Assembly: GCA_027031495.1 (NCBI GenBank)
Contig: JALVQA010000012.1
Coordinates: 44,816 to 82,641 of the forward strand
Source of the DNA: Candidatus Moraniibacteriota bacterium
Lineage (GTDB): Bacteria > Patescibacteriota > Minisyncoccia > Moranbacterales > GCA-2747515
Direction of reading: 5' to 3'
Length of the DNA stretch: 37,826 nt
A model generated the notes under the pieces. It did no database searches and was not told where the DNA came from. It was given only the letters and a program-made list of their open reading frames with translations. Each line of letters opens with the position of its first letter. Within the stretch, counting starts at the first letter, position 1. The translations under genes were made by a program, and so were the position numbers. Of the stretch, positions 9,542 through 19,979 are shown one piece after another.

Positions 9542-11632
9542 TTACTGCTTGACAAGCTCTGCTCTAAATTCTTCACGTAAAAGTGTACGCAACTTTGGCG
9601 TAATCATTTCCGCATCAAACAAGTCGTCAAGCATTTCTTCTTGTGCGCGCAACACTTCACGATGCATCAATTCTTCATACTTTACTTTTAGTTTCGGATA
9701 CCGTGACAAAACGGCGTGCATTTTCTTTTCAGATTGTTTTTCAAATGTTTTATATGTATTTAATACATGTGATAATGCCGTATCATGACCGGCAAAATGT
9801 ACATCACATCGATCCATAAGCATCGTGATATGCTCCACAACTTCGCGTGCCAAGAGCATCAACGCACGATAGTACATGAAGCGGTCAACAGCTGTTTTAG
9901 TGCGCTTTTTAAGGAGGAAGACTCGTCGCAATAAATCAATACCACGCTCAATTACATCATTATTAAATATATGCTCAAAAGCAACGATACCAGCATTTAA
10001 ATCCTCAAGATGCGTACGCTGCACAGCCATTTTACCCAAAACTTTTTTATATGCACGTTCAGAGATTTCACCATATGTGTAAAGACTTTGCAGCGTGCGT
10101 TTCTCAATACCAATAGCATACATACGTAACACACGTTCTATGATATCAACATCACTCGCAACACGTTCTTGCAATCGCTCCTTTGCAGTATTGTAATGTT
10201 TTGTAAGACGTTTATGAATACGCTTATAGATTACATCGTCAACGCGCTCACGCTTATGCAACACCGCCAGCTGCATAAGTGCCGTTGCATAAACGTGGAC
10301 TTTCCCCTCCCAATATTCCACCTCTTCCAATGGATGTAACTTATCAATTTTAAGACGATGAATAAGAAGTGGAATTGTTGTTGCCTTAATGAAAAGCGTA
10401 AAATAAATACAGCCAATTGTTAAAGCGAGAATAAAATCACGCGGCGTCGTATCAAGTGTCCATCCGGCAATTGTCAGATCATGTGGAATTAAGAGTGCCA
10501 TTGTGATAGCAAGTGCACCACGTAAGGATCCCCATGCCATAAGATGCTGCCATGATGGTGGTATACGCGTTTTTTCTGTACGTTGTAGGTAATTAAACGG
10601 TACAAGCAGACCGTAAACACTTATCATGCGTGCTACAATAACAACAGTGATTATAATAACAAGCGGTACCACAAGCTCATGCACATCAATAGAAATGTTA
10701 GCAAAGATTAGACCCATCAATACAAAAACCAACGAATTTGCAACAAAAGCAAAATAATCCCAAAAACGTTGCATGTAGCGTTCAACGCGTGGCGCAAGTT
10801 TATAGCGCCCATAATTTCCAACAACCATCGCCGCAACAACTGTTGCAATAATAGATGAAATATGCAGACCAAGTGGATGAGCATGTGTAATAATCTCTGC
10901 CAATAAGAAAGTAAAGTGTGCAACAAGCATTGTCAGCGTGATGTGCACATGCTCAGAATCAGCATACTGCAATATTTTGGAAAAAATACCACCCATGATG
11001 AGGCCAAAGATAACGCCACTAACAACCATCATTGTAAACAAGCCAACGCCCTCCAACACCGTTGCCACATCAAAAACGCCGCTTTGTGTGATGGACAATA
11101 CAACTAAAAATAGTGCGACAGCCGTACCATCATTAAACAAACTTTCTCCCTCAAAAAGCAAAGCCAGTCGTCGTGGCGCTCCATACTCTTTGAAGAGCGC
11201 TAAAACCGCCACTGGATCTGTTGCAGAAATAATTGCACCAAAAAGCAACAGCGCTAAAAAAGGCATGTGTACACCAACAATTTCCATCGCCCACATACCA
11301 GCGAATGCCACAAAAAATGCACTTATTAATAGACCGCCAACAGCAAGTAAGCTGATAGCTTTGAGGTTTTCCGCAACTTTTGGAATGGACATGTTGTATG
11401 CCGCCTCAAAAATCAGTACCGGCAAAAATACGAAAAATAAGATATCTGGTGTTAGTTGAAATTGTGCTATAAATGCAAAAAATGGTATATGTGTCAATGG
11501 CACCAATAACAGACCAACAAAAACAAGAAGAACGGTATATGGTACACGGTAGCGCTGTGCCACCAAGAATACACCCATTGAAATCAATGTGAGTGTAAAA
11601 ATCGCAAGAAGCACTGCTATTGTGTGGTCCAT
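9542..11632 (-). CDS. CPA1-family Na+/H+ antiporter
   Basis: Many TM helices; FGAIISATDPVAVLALFKEYGAPRRLALLFEGESLFNDGTAVALF is diagnostic of NhaP/NHE; long cytosolic C-terminal helical tail. Confidence 0.95.
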   Translation of the reverse strand: MDHTIAVLLAIFTLTLISMGVFLVAQRYRVPYTVLLVFVGLLLVPLTHIPFFAFIAQFQLTPDILFFVFLPVLIFEAAYNMSIPKVAENLKAISLLAVGGLLISAFFVAFAGMWAMEIVGVHMPFLALLLFGAIISATDPVAVLALFKEYGAPRRLALLFEGESLFNDGTAVALFLVVLSITQSGVFDVATVLEGVGLFTMMVVSGVIFGLIMGGIFSKILQYADSEHVHITLTMLVAHFTFLLAEIITHAHPLGLHISSIIATVVAAMVVGNYGRYKLAPRVERYMQRFWDYFAFVANSLVFVLMGLIFANISIDVHELVVPLVIIITVVIVARMISVYGLLVPFNYLQRTEKTRIPPSWQHLMAWGSLRGALAITMALLIPHDLTIAGWTLDTTPRDFILALTIGCIYFTLFIKATTIPLLIHRLKIDKLHPLEEVEYWEGKVHVYATALMQLAVLHKRERVDDVIYKRIHKRLTKHYNTAKERLQERVASDVDIIERVLRMYAIGIEKRTLQSLYTYGEISERAYKKVLGKMAVQRTHLEDLNAGIVAFEHIFNNDVIERGIDLLRRVFLLKKRTKTAVDRFMYYRALMLLAREVVEHITMLMDRCDVHFAGHDTALSHVLNTYKTFEKQSEKKMHAVLSRYPKLKVKYEELMHREVLRAQEEMLDDLFDAEMITPKLRTLLREEFRAELVKQ

Positions 11633-11815
11633 ATGATTAACTACAATTATTTAATAACACGCAAAAAATCACTCCATGACTGGAGATTTACATCTAATCT
11701 ATTAATTACATAATATGATTATATCTTTGTAACGCGCCTCATTATACATAAAAATAAATAAGTGCACAAGCGCTTCAATAAATATTACGTATGTCATTTG
11801 TTGCCCACATATTAC

Positions 11816-12355
11816 CTACTTTAGTATTGGAAGAACATCATCATGTGGAGCAAGTGCGATACACACACTTGTTGTCGGGACCGATTTGTCAAGAATGCAC
11901 TGTGTTAAAGCACATGAGCGATGCATGCCATCAACAAGCACAATGCGTTTTTCATTAATAACACCTGTTATCATTATTGTTGTAGGAAAACTTTTCCGTA
12001 GCATAGCAATCTTTTGATCATTTTTCACAAAAGGTGTTTGCACAACAGTGTGCAACGGAAGTGTCGTCTCGCCCCCATAACACTCTCGTACCCATATACG
12101 CGTTGGCACACCGTAAAAATCTTTTATGACAGAAATGTCATCAATATGATAAAGTGTCCACTTTTTCTCTTTTGGTGCAAGTGGTGCAATGTAGTCGTTG
12201 CGCCACGCATCCCACGAGTTAAAACCCTCTTCTTTCCATAACGCACGCCATCCTTCTTGCCACATCTCAGCATAGCGCCACTGATTAAAGATACGTTCCC
12301 ATGATAGTGACCCAATCTCTCTGAGTGCACTATTGTATGATGTTGATAATGTCAT
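11816..12355 (-). CDS. ParB/sulfiredoxin-fold-like protein (paralog 2)
   Basis: IVLVDGMHRSCAL; shares W(A/E)R(V/I)F..WR.AE.WQ..W...W.E.GF.SW.AWR..YIA.L with paralog 1. Confidence 0.7.
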   Translation of the reverse strand: MTLSTSYNSALREIGSLSWERIFNQWRYAEMWQEGWRALWKEEGFNSWDAWRNDYIAPLAPKEKKWTLYHIDDISVIKDFYGVPTRIWVRECYGGETTLPLHTVVQTPFVKNDQKIAMLRKSFPTTIMITGVINEKRIVLVDGMHRSCALTQCILDKSVPTTSVCIALAPHDDVLPILK

Positions 12356-12393
12356 ATAGTCATTGTTCTTACTAAGAATTTACAGCACGCACA

Positions 12394-13086
12394 TCAGCGA
12401 CCATGTTTACGTGTAAATGATCGCACTTTGTCTACAAGCTTCTGTTTCGGATCAAGACGAAGATAGAGTGTCATAACGGAATCAATGAATTTTTTCTTTT
12501 TATATTCCGGTGACATTTCATATTCCTTGAGCAGTTTTTCATGATGTGATGAACGTCCTTTTACACAGTCCTCCGCTGCGACAACACCGGCAGATACACC
12601 GTAGTAACTCAATAATTGTTTAATGCGACTGCCATGATAATCATTACTTACAATCAATGCTTTTGTGTGCTCATTTTTATTCATGTGCTCTAAAATTTCT
12701 TCTATATTACCGGCTGTGTTGTTTGACTGTCCTAAAACAATAATAGATTCATCATCACCACCGTGACGCACAATATAATCTTTCATACGATGTGAACCTG
12801 ATTCTTCCGGCTTATCAGCACCACCACCAACTAAATAAACTGACGGCATCGCCTTTGTTTTTATTGTGTCGTCATTCTCGTTGCCACCGTTACTATGCTC
12901 TTTGCAATACTTAAGAATCTCCACCGCTGCCAGCGCGCGCACACGTGCATCAAATGATAATTTTTCATCGTGTGGACTACCATTAAAGAGGATGTACACA
13001 GCATCAACTTCTTTTGGTAGTTCCCATTGTTCGTTACGCCTATATCCCTGCTCCGCACGTGATGGTGTTGTATATATTTCTCGCAT
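12394..13086 (-). CDS. DUF218 / YdcF-ElyC-SanA-like protein
   Basis: VYLVGGGADKPEESGS, SNNTAGNIEEI and ALIVSNDYHGSRIKQLL match the DUF218 layout. Confidence 0.75.
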   Translation of the reverse strand: MREIYTTPSRAEQGYRRNEQWELPKEVDAVYILFNGSPHDEKLSFDARVRALAAVEILKYCKEHSNGGNENDDTIKTKAMPSVYLVGGGADKPEESGSHRMKDYIVRHGGDDESIIVLGQSNNTAGNIEEILEHMNKNEHTKALIVSNDYHGSRIKQLLSYYGVSAGVVAAEDCVKGRSSHHEKLLKEYEMSPEYKKKKFIDSVMTLYLRLDPKQKLVDKVRSFTRKHGR

Positions 13087-13305
13087 ATATATCTCTTTTG
13101 ATTTCGTTTACTATAGACATCGTACTATACTGCACCAATACGTTTTACGAAACACGCATTATTTACTATACTCTGTTTTTTTGGCATTTACTCACGAGTA
13201 TTTTCCCGTATTTTTTGCTGGGATAGTGAAAATCACTGCAAGAATTAATTTCCCTGTCAAAAACTTTTATGAAAATTTGGAATATAACATCGCCGCATTG
13301 CATAG

Positions 13306-14346
13306 TTAGCGAAATTGTGCGCCAACGCGTACGTCGCCAGAATGAAAGTGACGAATATCATCAATTTTATACTTCATCATTGCCAAGCGCTCCAGCCCAA
13401 AGCCCCACGCAAAGCCCTGATAACGATTGCGTTTGTAACCAGCCGCAACAAAGACGTTCTGATGTACCATGCCAGCACCACCAATTTCTAGCCAGCCGTT
13501 ACCCTTACACGCACTGCATCCTTTTGCATTTTCCGGGCCGCCACATTTTGTACAGTTAATATCAAACTCAAATCCCGGCTCCACAAACGGAAAATAACTT
13601 GGTCGCAACCGTACTTTGATATCCTTTTTGAAAAATGCACTAAAGAATGATTGCGCGATATCGAGAAAGTTCGCCACACTCACATCATCGCCTACCACCA
13701 GCGCTTCAAACTGATGAAACGTGTGCTCATGTGTGGAGTCCGTTGCCTCCTGGCGAAATACGCGCCCGGGAATAATAATGCGAAACGGTGGCGTATGCTG
13801 TTGCATGTAGCGTACTTGCACACTCGTGGTGTGTGTACGCAAAACTTGCCGTGCGTTATTATTCGCTGTTTGTATCCAGAACGTATCTTGCATATCACGC
13901 GCCGGATGTTCCTTTGGCACATTAACCGCATCAAAGTTGTAAAACTCCGTCTCCACTTCCGGTCCATCAACAATAGCAAAGCCCATCGTTGTAAAAATAT
14001 TTTCTATATCGCGTTGTACTAACGTGAGAGGATGCAGGTGGCCACGTCGCACTTTTGTGCCGGGCGCTGTTACATCAATCCATTCCGCCTGCGCATCACG
14101 TGCTGTCTCCAACTCTTCACGTTTGCGTGTAAGTGCCTGTACAATCGCCTGTTTTGCTTTCTGCACAATGGGACCAACTACACGCTTTTGTGCATCATCC
14201 AGATCCTTTATACCCTTTGTAAGAGCAACAAGACGACTCTTCTTTCCCATATATGTCACGCGAATACGCTCAAGAGCATCCTCGTCCTGTGCTGCATCAA
14301 TTGCTGCCAGCGCCTCTGCTTGCATTTTTTGAATAGCCTCTTCCAT
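13306..14346 (-). CDS. pheS: Phenylalanyl-tRNA synthetase alpha subunit
   Basis: RGHLHPLTLVQRDIENIFTTMGFAIVDGPEVETEFYNFDAVNVPKEHPARDMQDTFW and GFAWGFGLERLAMMKYKIDDIRHF; start chosen at MEEAIQKM. Confidence 0.96.
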   Translation of the reverse strand: MEEAIQKMQAEALAAIDAAQDEDALERIRVTYMGKKSRLVALTKGIKDLDDAQKRVVGPIVQKAKQAIVQALTRKREELETARDAQAEWIDVTAPGTKVRRGHLHPLTLVQRDIENIFTTMGFAIVDGPEVETEFYNFDAVNVPKEHPARDMQDTFWIQTANNNARQVLRTHTTSVQVRYMQQHTPPFRIIIPGRVFRQEATDSTHEHTFHQFEALVVGDDVSVANFLDIAQSFFSAFFKKDIKVRLRPSYFPFVEPGFEFDINCTKCGGPENAKGCSACKGNGWLEIGGAGMVHQNVFVAAGYKRNRYQGFAWGFGLERLAMMKYKIDDIRHFHSGDVRVGAQFR

Positions 14347-14366
14347 ATAGTTATTTATCAAAACCG

Positions 14367-14813
14367 TTAATTATCACTTGTTACCGCATATCCCGCCGCT
14401 TGCCACGCATTGATACCACCGATAAGTTCTTCAACGTGGTTAAAGCCATGCTTCTTCATGAAGGCTACAGCTTTGGCACTGCGATTGCCACTGCGACAAT
14501 ACACAAGATATTTTTTATCTTTCGGCAATGCGACCATCCGTCTGGCAAAGTCGTCGCCATTGATATCAATGTTTAACGCATTATCTGTGATACGTGCTTG
14601 CGCATACTCTTGTGGCGTTCGAACATCGATAACCGTATATTCACCGGACGCACTTTTTTGGGCGAAATCTTCCGGCGAGATACGCACAAATACCTTTTCT
14701 TCAACACTCTTGGCTGCAGACAATGCTGATTGCTCCTTCTGTTGTACTTGCGAAGTGCAACCACCGAGAAAAAGAATGCTTACAGCAATGGCATAGACCG
14801 CAATTTTTCTCAT
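14367..14813 (-). CDS. Rhodanese-domain lipoprotein
   Basis: Lipobox ILFLGGC; TVIDVRTPQEYAQARI and CRSGNRS active loop. Confidence 0.9.
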   Translation of the reverse strand: MRKIAVYAIAVSILFLGGCTSQVQQKEQSALSAAKSVEEKVFVRISPEDFAQKSASGEYTVIDVRTPQEYAQARITDNALNIDINGDDFARRMVALPKDKKYLVYCRSGNRSAKAVAFMKKHGFNHVEELIGGINAWQAAGYAVTSDN

Positions 14814-14859
14814 AAAAGATAATATTACTTAGAAAAATACATTCTCATTGTACCACAAG

Positions 14860-14890
14860 AAAAGACTATCTTATAAAAGATAGTCTTTTT
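14860..14890. terminator. Bidirectional hairpin terminator between the PBP and rhodanese genes
   Basis: aaaagactatctt-ataa-aagatagtctttt perfect hairpin. Confidence 0.8.
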
Positions 14891-14903
14891 ATAAATCTAT
14901 TTA

Positions 14904-17861
14904 TTATTTCTTCCGCACGCTTCTATGTAGTGACGCTTCCCATCGTTTATACATTGGATCGTTGTAATTTGGTGGCGCATCTGACAGTGGCGCATCTTTG
15001 TTGACATAATGAAGGATGCTGTGATATACAAGTCGTTCTTTTTTCTTCTTCTTTTTCTTCTTTTTGCTTTTTGTTATAGTTTCAACAACGTGACGACCTG
15101 TGATCATTGGCTTTTTTGACTCAACACGTTCATAGTCAATAAATCGTACATCGTTTCGTTGCGCGAGAACGCGCGCCATAAAATCGTGCCATAGAGGCGC
15201 TGCAACGTATGCACCAGCAGCCCCTGGATGCATTGCGCTATTGTCATTATTACCAGCCCACACACCGACTGCGATTTCCGGCGTATAGCCGACCGTCCAC
15301 GCGTCATGATAATTTTGTGTCGTGCCCGTCTTTGCAGCCACAGTCTTTCCCGGCACAACAAGCATATTGTTGCGCCCAAACGCCGGAGTACGCGCATTAT
15401 TATCAGAAAGAATGCTGTTTATCTTACGTGCAACTTGCGCATCGATAACACGACTCTTGTTAATCTCATTTTCAGCATCATATACAACAGCGCCGGCACC
15501 GTCAATAATTTTTGTAATTGCATGCACAGGCACACGCACGCCATCATTAGCAAAAACACCAAATGCCGCCGTTATATCCAACAAACGCACTTCAGCGCCA
15601 CCGAGCACAAGTGCAAGACCAAAACGTGAACGATCTTTGAGCGTTGTAATGCCCATACGCTCTGCTGTATCAATTGTTTTATCAATATCTGCAAGATAAA
15701 GAACCTTCACAGCAGGGATGTTAAGCGACTGCGCGAGCGCGCTACGTAATGAAACAAGACCGTGGAAGCGACCTGTGTAGTTGCCGGGTACATAGTGTCG
15801 CCCGCTACCATCCGGGCCGAAATCCGTCCTCACATCCCACACAAGCGTTTCCGGCTGATACCCTTTTTGAAATGCTGTCGCATATGCGAACGGCTTAAAT
15901 GCTGACCCTGGCTGGCGCAGGCGCGTTGCAACATTAACCTGCCCATCAATGTCAGTAGCATAGTAATCTTTAGAACCAACCATTGCAAGAATTTCGCCAC
16001 TACGCGAATCAACAGCTGTCAGCGCGGCATTTTCAGCGTTGTAACGCACACTGTTGCGCGCTACACCTTTTGCAATAACATCCTCAGCAATTGTCTGCAT
16101 TGGAATATCAATTGATGTATACACTTTAAGACCGCCACGCTTTACAAAGTCATGATCATACTTTTTTTCCAGCTCTTCGATTACATGAAAAACAAAGTGT
16201 GGTGCAACGATTTTTTGATGAAACGGCTGTATTTTTGCAAGTGTATCGGTTTCAAGTGCACGGTCAATAACATCACCCGATACAAAACCAAGCTCGCGTA
16301 TTCGCTCAAGAATCATTTTTTGACGTGCGATGAGGCGATTTGTGTGTGTGCCGTACGGTGAGAACGTTGCTGTCGCTTTAGGCAATGCTGCAAGGAGTGC
16401 CGCTTCGTCGAGCGTCAAATCCTTGGCTGGCTTGCCAAAATAAATTTCAGACGCAGCCTCAATACCATATGCATTTGACCCATATGGCACAATATTAAGA
16501 TAAGCATCAAGAATCTCATCCTTTGTATATGTTTGCTCTATTTTAATCGCCATTACCGCCTCGCGCACTTTGCGTTTGAGCGTCTTGTCACGCGTAAAGA
16601 ATACGTTACGTGCAAGTTGTTGTGTGATTGTTGAGCCACCTTGTGCAAGTGTGCCGCGCAAAAGATTTTCCTTTATAGCGCGTGCTATGGAAAACGGGTC
16701 AATGCCGAAGTGATTATAGAAAGCATCATCCTCCGCCGCAATAGTGGCAAAGCGCATGTAATCGGGAATATCATCGTGTGCAATTTTTTTACGGTTTTCC
16801 TCTCCATGAATCTCATACAAAACAGTATTACCCGTACGATCATAAATAATTGTCGTTTCCGCAATCTTGTGCGGGTCAAGCATCGTTGATGCGTCTGGCG
16901 TCACATGCCAAAGATATACAAAGATGATGCCAAGCGCAACAACGCAAAGAATGATGAGATCAATGATGCTAAAAAATATGCTGCGTACAATCGTCCACAG
17001 TGTAGCAAAAAATGCACTTACTTTTGATGCATTGTGTACGTGTGCGCCTTTGTATGTAATCGTACCGTCTGGCGTATGCCTTTTAATGAACTGTGACTGC
17101 TGTTTTAGTATCTTATCTTTTGTCTTCTTGCCACTTTTTTCGCGCTTAATATTTTTTCTGGTAATAACGCGCGTTAATATATTTTGCACCCTTGGAATAT
17201 GCAAGTTACCCTCTCTCCAATACGCATAACTATCGCGCACATACTTTTTTGTTTTTTTTGCACTCTGTTTACATGCTGCATATATGTACATGTAAAAGCG
17301 TTTCAACATCTTGCCGCCAGATATACCTTTGTTGCATACATACTTGCCACACTTTTTTATAAACTTCACAATAATTGCGCGCGCTATTGCGGCATATCGC
17401 ATAAAAAATGACACATATACAGCATGCCATATACCCCGCAAGCCTGTTAACATACGCACACCGTATGTGCGCATTTCCCTGCACACACGCACACTCGCAT
17501 CACGTACATGCTGTATCATATCCCGCATATACATGACACACTTGTTGCAGAATTTTCTTACCTTTTTTTGGCATAATCTTACATGTGCCTCTAGAGCGCG
17601 CCACACTTCATTAACATATACAAAACCGTGCGACACATTATTTTTGCGTCGTTCTCTGTATTTTTCCCATTGCACAAAACGCGCACGTACCTTGCGCCGT
17701 ATAATGTAATATAAGCCGCGATTTTTCTTAACACGTACTTTTCGTCCGTTTTTGTCAATAAAATACACTATACGCGAAGAAGATGACTCTCTTGTATCTA
17801 CATGACGCTTTGGCGCATTTGCATGATGCTTTTTATGGTATTTACGTCTCTTTTTGGACAT
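14904..17861 (-). CDS. Penicillin-binding protein 1A family (glycosyltransferase 51 + transpeptidase) with long basic N-terminal extension
   Basis: AAEDDAFYNHFGIDPFSIARA, GGSTITQQLARN, transpeptidase SLNIPAVK and KTGTTQNYHDAWTVGY. Confidence 0.95.
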   Translation of the reverse strand: MSKKRRKYHKKHHANAPKRHVDTRESSSSRIVYFIDKNGRKVRVKKNRGLYYIIRRKVRARFVQWEKYRERRKNNVSHGFVYVNEVWRALEAHVRLCQKKVRKFCNKCVMYMRDMIQHVRDASVRVCREMRTYGVRMLTGLRGIWHAVYVSFFMRYAAIARAIIVKFIKKCGKYVCNKGISGGKMLKRFYMYIYAACKQSAKKTKKYVRDSYAYWREGNLHIPRVQNILTRVITRKNIKREKSGKKTKDKILKQQSQFIKRHTPDGTITYKGAHVHNASKVSAFFATLWTIVRSIFFSIIDLIILCVVALGIIFVYLWHVTPDASTMLDPHKIAETTIIYDRTGNTVLYEIHGEENRKKIAHDDIPDYMRFATIAAEDDAFYNHFGIDPFSIARAIKENLLRGTLAQGGSTITQQLARNVFFTRDKTLKRKVREAVMAIKIEQTYTKDEILDAYLNIVPYGSNAYGIEAASEIYFGKPAKDLTLDEAALLAALPKATATFSPYGTHTNRLIARQKMILERIRELGFVSGDVIDRALETDTLAKIQPFHQKIVAPHFVFHVIEELEKKYDHDFVKRGGLKVYTSIDIPMQTIAEDVIAKGVARNSVRYNAENAALTAVDSRSGEILAMVGSKDYYATDIDGQVNVATRLRQPGSAFKPFAYATAFQKGYQPETLVWDVRTDFGPDGSGRHYVPGNYTGRFHGLVSLRSALAQSLNIPAVKVLYLADIDKTIDTAERMGITTLKDRSRFGLALVLGGAEVRLLDITAAFGVFANDGVRVPVHAITKIIDGAGAVVYDAENEINKSRVIDAQVARKINSILSDNNARTPAFGRNNMLVVPGKTVAAKTGTTQNYHDAWTVGYTPEIAVGVWAGNNDNSAMHPGAAGAYVAAPLWHDFMARVLAQRNDVRFIDYERVESKKPMITGRHVVETITKSKKKKKKKKKERLVYHSILHYVNKDAPLSDAPPNYNDPMYKRWEASLHRSVRKK

Positions 17862-18022
17862 GCAACCTCTTGCTTATGTTTATACGTGCCTCTCTCTGCA
17901 CAAGAAGACCTTATATTTTAGCATTTTTTTTGATATTGTCAACATAATAAAAAACCTTCTTCCATCTCTGGTAATGGTAATACAAAAGACAAACACTACT
18001 TACCGTAGCGTTTGTTTTGTAA

Positions 18023-19810
18023 TTACTTTCCTTTGCTCCGACGTGCCTTTACACGTTCGTTCTCAGTAAGGTGCTGTTTGCGCAGACGCACACTTTTCGG
18101 TGTAATTTCTAAGTACTCATCATCTGCCATAATCTCCAAGCCCGTCTCAATTGTAATGGGAATTGGTGGTGTCAATTTAATTGCATCATCACTCCCAGAA
18201 GCACGCATGTTTGTTAATTGTTTTCCTTTAATAGGATTAACGGTCATTTCCTCACCCTTTGTCGTATTACCAATCACCTGTCCTTCATAGACTTCCTCGC
18301 CAGCATTGACATAAAGTGCGCCACGTTGCTGTAAATTGTACAGTGCAAAACCAGCCGTTTTACCCGCAACACCGCTAATCATTGAGCCAACTGATCGCTT
18401 CTCAATTGCGCCAACATATGGGCGAAAACCAATCGTACGACTTGTAAAAATGCCCTCGCCACGTGTATCAACAACAAACTGATTACGGTAGCCAAGAAGT
18501 CCGCGCGTTGGTCCTTCAAAAAGAATGCGGGTACGGTCACCATGATTTTTCATGTCAACCATCTGCACTTTGCGCTTGCCAAGTTTTTCAATAACCGTAC
18601 CAGCCATATCAGATGACACCTCTATTGTCACCTCCTCAAACGGCTCACTTTTTACACCATCAATTTCTTTAATAATTACCTGTGGCTGCGATACCTGTAT
18701 TTCAAAGCCCTCACGACGCATATTTTCCAAGAGAACAGCTATGTGCATTTCGCCACGCCCAAAAACCTTGAAACGATCACCGGCACCAAAATCAATCTTC
18801 AGACCAACGTTTACTTCCAGCTCTTTTTTGAGACGCTCCCGAATCTGCTGCGATGTCACAAACTTTCCCTCTTTACCGGCAAATGGTGAATCGTTAACAA
18901 GAAAATCAAGGCTGATTGTTGGCTCATCCACAACGATACGCGGAAGTGCTTCCTGCTCCTCATTCTCGCAGATTGTATCACCGATAAATACATTAGGTAG
19001 TCCTGCAAGCATCACAATATCACCAGCTTCTGCACGGTCAACTTCAATACGCTGTTGTCCACGAAATGTGAAAAGTTTTGTAATGCGCCCAGACTGCAGC
19101 TCTCCCTTTGTCTTTACAATAACGCTTTGTCCAACGGAAACCGTGCCGTCATACATACGACACACAGCCAAACGCCCAACAAAGTCATCATAGCCAAGGT
19201 TGAACGGTTGCGCTAAGAGTGGCTTATCTGCCGTTCGCGGTGCTGGTGGCACGTGTACAAGAATCGCATCAAGAAGTGGCGTCATATCAGTACTTGCGTC
19301 ATCCATAGATGCTTTTGCAATACCATCACGTGCAATTGCATAGAGAACGGGAAATTCCAGCTGTTCATCTGTTGCACCAAGATCAAGAAAAAGTTCAAAG
19401 ATATCTTCTTCTACTTCTGCCACACGTTGTGCCGGTTTATCAATTTTATTAATAACAACAAGCGGCTTGTGCCCCAACTCCAATGACTTTTTTAACACAA
19501 AACGTGTCTGTGGCATCGGTCCTTCTTGCGCATCTACAACCAAAATCACGCTATCAATACTACGCAATACACGCTCAACTTCACTACCAAAATCAGCGTG
19601 CCCCGGTGTATCTACGATGTTAACTTTTGTTCCCTTATAGTCAAAGGATGCATTTTTTGCATAGATCGTAATACCACGTTCTTGCTCCAGTGCATCCGTA
19701 TCCATGGACACACCCTCTTCCACCATACCAGTTTGCTTCATGATAGCATCTGTCAGCGTTGTCTTGCCATGATCAACATGAGCAATAATAGCAATGTTGC
19801 GAATTTCCAT
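18023..19810 (-). CDS. typA: TypA/BipA translational GTPase
   Basis: MEIRNIAIIAHVDHGKTTLTDAIMKQTG; DTPGHADFGSEVERVL; BipA C-terminal region. Confidence 0.96.
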   Translation of the reverse strand: MEIRNIAIIAHVDHGKTTLTDAIMKQTGMVEEGVSMDTDALEQERGITIYAKNASFDYKGTKVNIVDTPGHADFGSEVERVLRSIDSVILVVDAQEGPMPQTRFVLKKSLELGHKPLVVINKIDKPAQRVAEVEEDIFELFLDLGATDEQLEFPVLYAIARDGIAKASMDDASTDMTPLLDAILVHVPPAPRTADKPLLAQPFNLGYDDFVGRLAVCRMYDGTVSVGQSVIVKTKGELQSGRITKLFTFRGQQRIEVDRAEAGDIVMLAGLPNVFIGDTICENEEQEALPRIVVDEPTISLDFLVNDSPFAGKEGKFVTSQQIRERLKKELEVNVGLKIDFGAGDRFKVFGRGEMHIAVLLENMRREGFEIQVSQPQVIIKEIDGVKSEPFEEVTIEVSSDMAGTVIEKLGKRKVQMVDMKNHGDRTRILFEGPTRGLLGYRNQFVVDTRGEGIFTSRTIGFRPYVGAIEKRSVGSMISGVAGKTAGFALYNLQQRGALYVNAGEEVYEGQVIGNTTKGEEMTVNPIKGKQLTNMRASGSDDAIKLTPPIPITIETGLEIMADDEYLEITPKSVRLRKQHLTENERVKARRSKGK

Positions 19811-19841
19811 AGTGATAATATTATTTTCCTCAAAGCAACGA

Positions 19842-19862
19842 AAAACCGCATCAGCGGTCTTC
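19842..19862 (-). terminator. Short hairpin plus U-tract between fusA and typA
   Basis: Minus strand ACCGC-TGAT-GCGGT-TTTTC. Confidence 0.5.
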
Positions 19863-19924
19863 TACTGCACCAAGTGTATCACCAAATGCCGCCAAAGGCA
19901 AATGACATATGCTCCCAAAGACAA

Positions 19925-19958
19925 AAAGCTGCCCCATATATGTGTGACAGCTTTTGCA
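19925..19958 (-). terminator. Hairpin terminator downstream of fusA
   Basis: Minus strand AAAAGCTG...CAGCTTTTT, 22 nt after the fusA stop. Confidence 0.65.
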
Positions 19959-19979
19959 CATCAAGTAAAGAGTGGTGTG

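Noticed and set aside
15030-15075. TTCTTTTT-rich tract as a microsatellite
   Set aside because: It encodes the Lys run of the PBP with mixed AAA/AAG codons, so it is coding low complexity; the run itself is noted with the PBP finding
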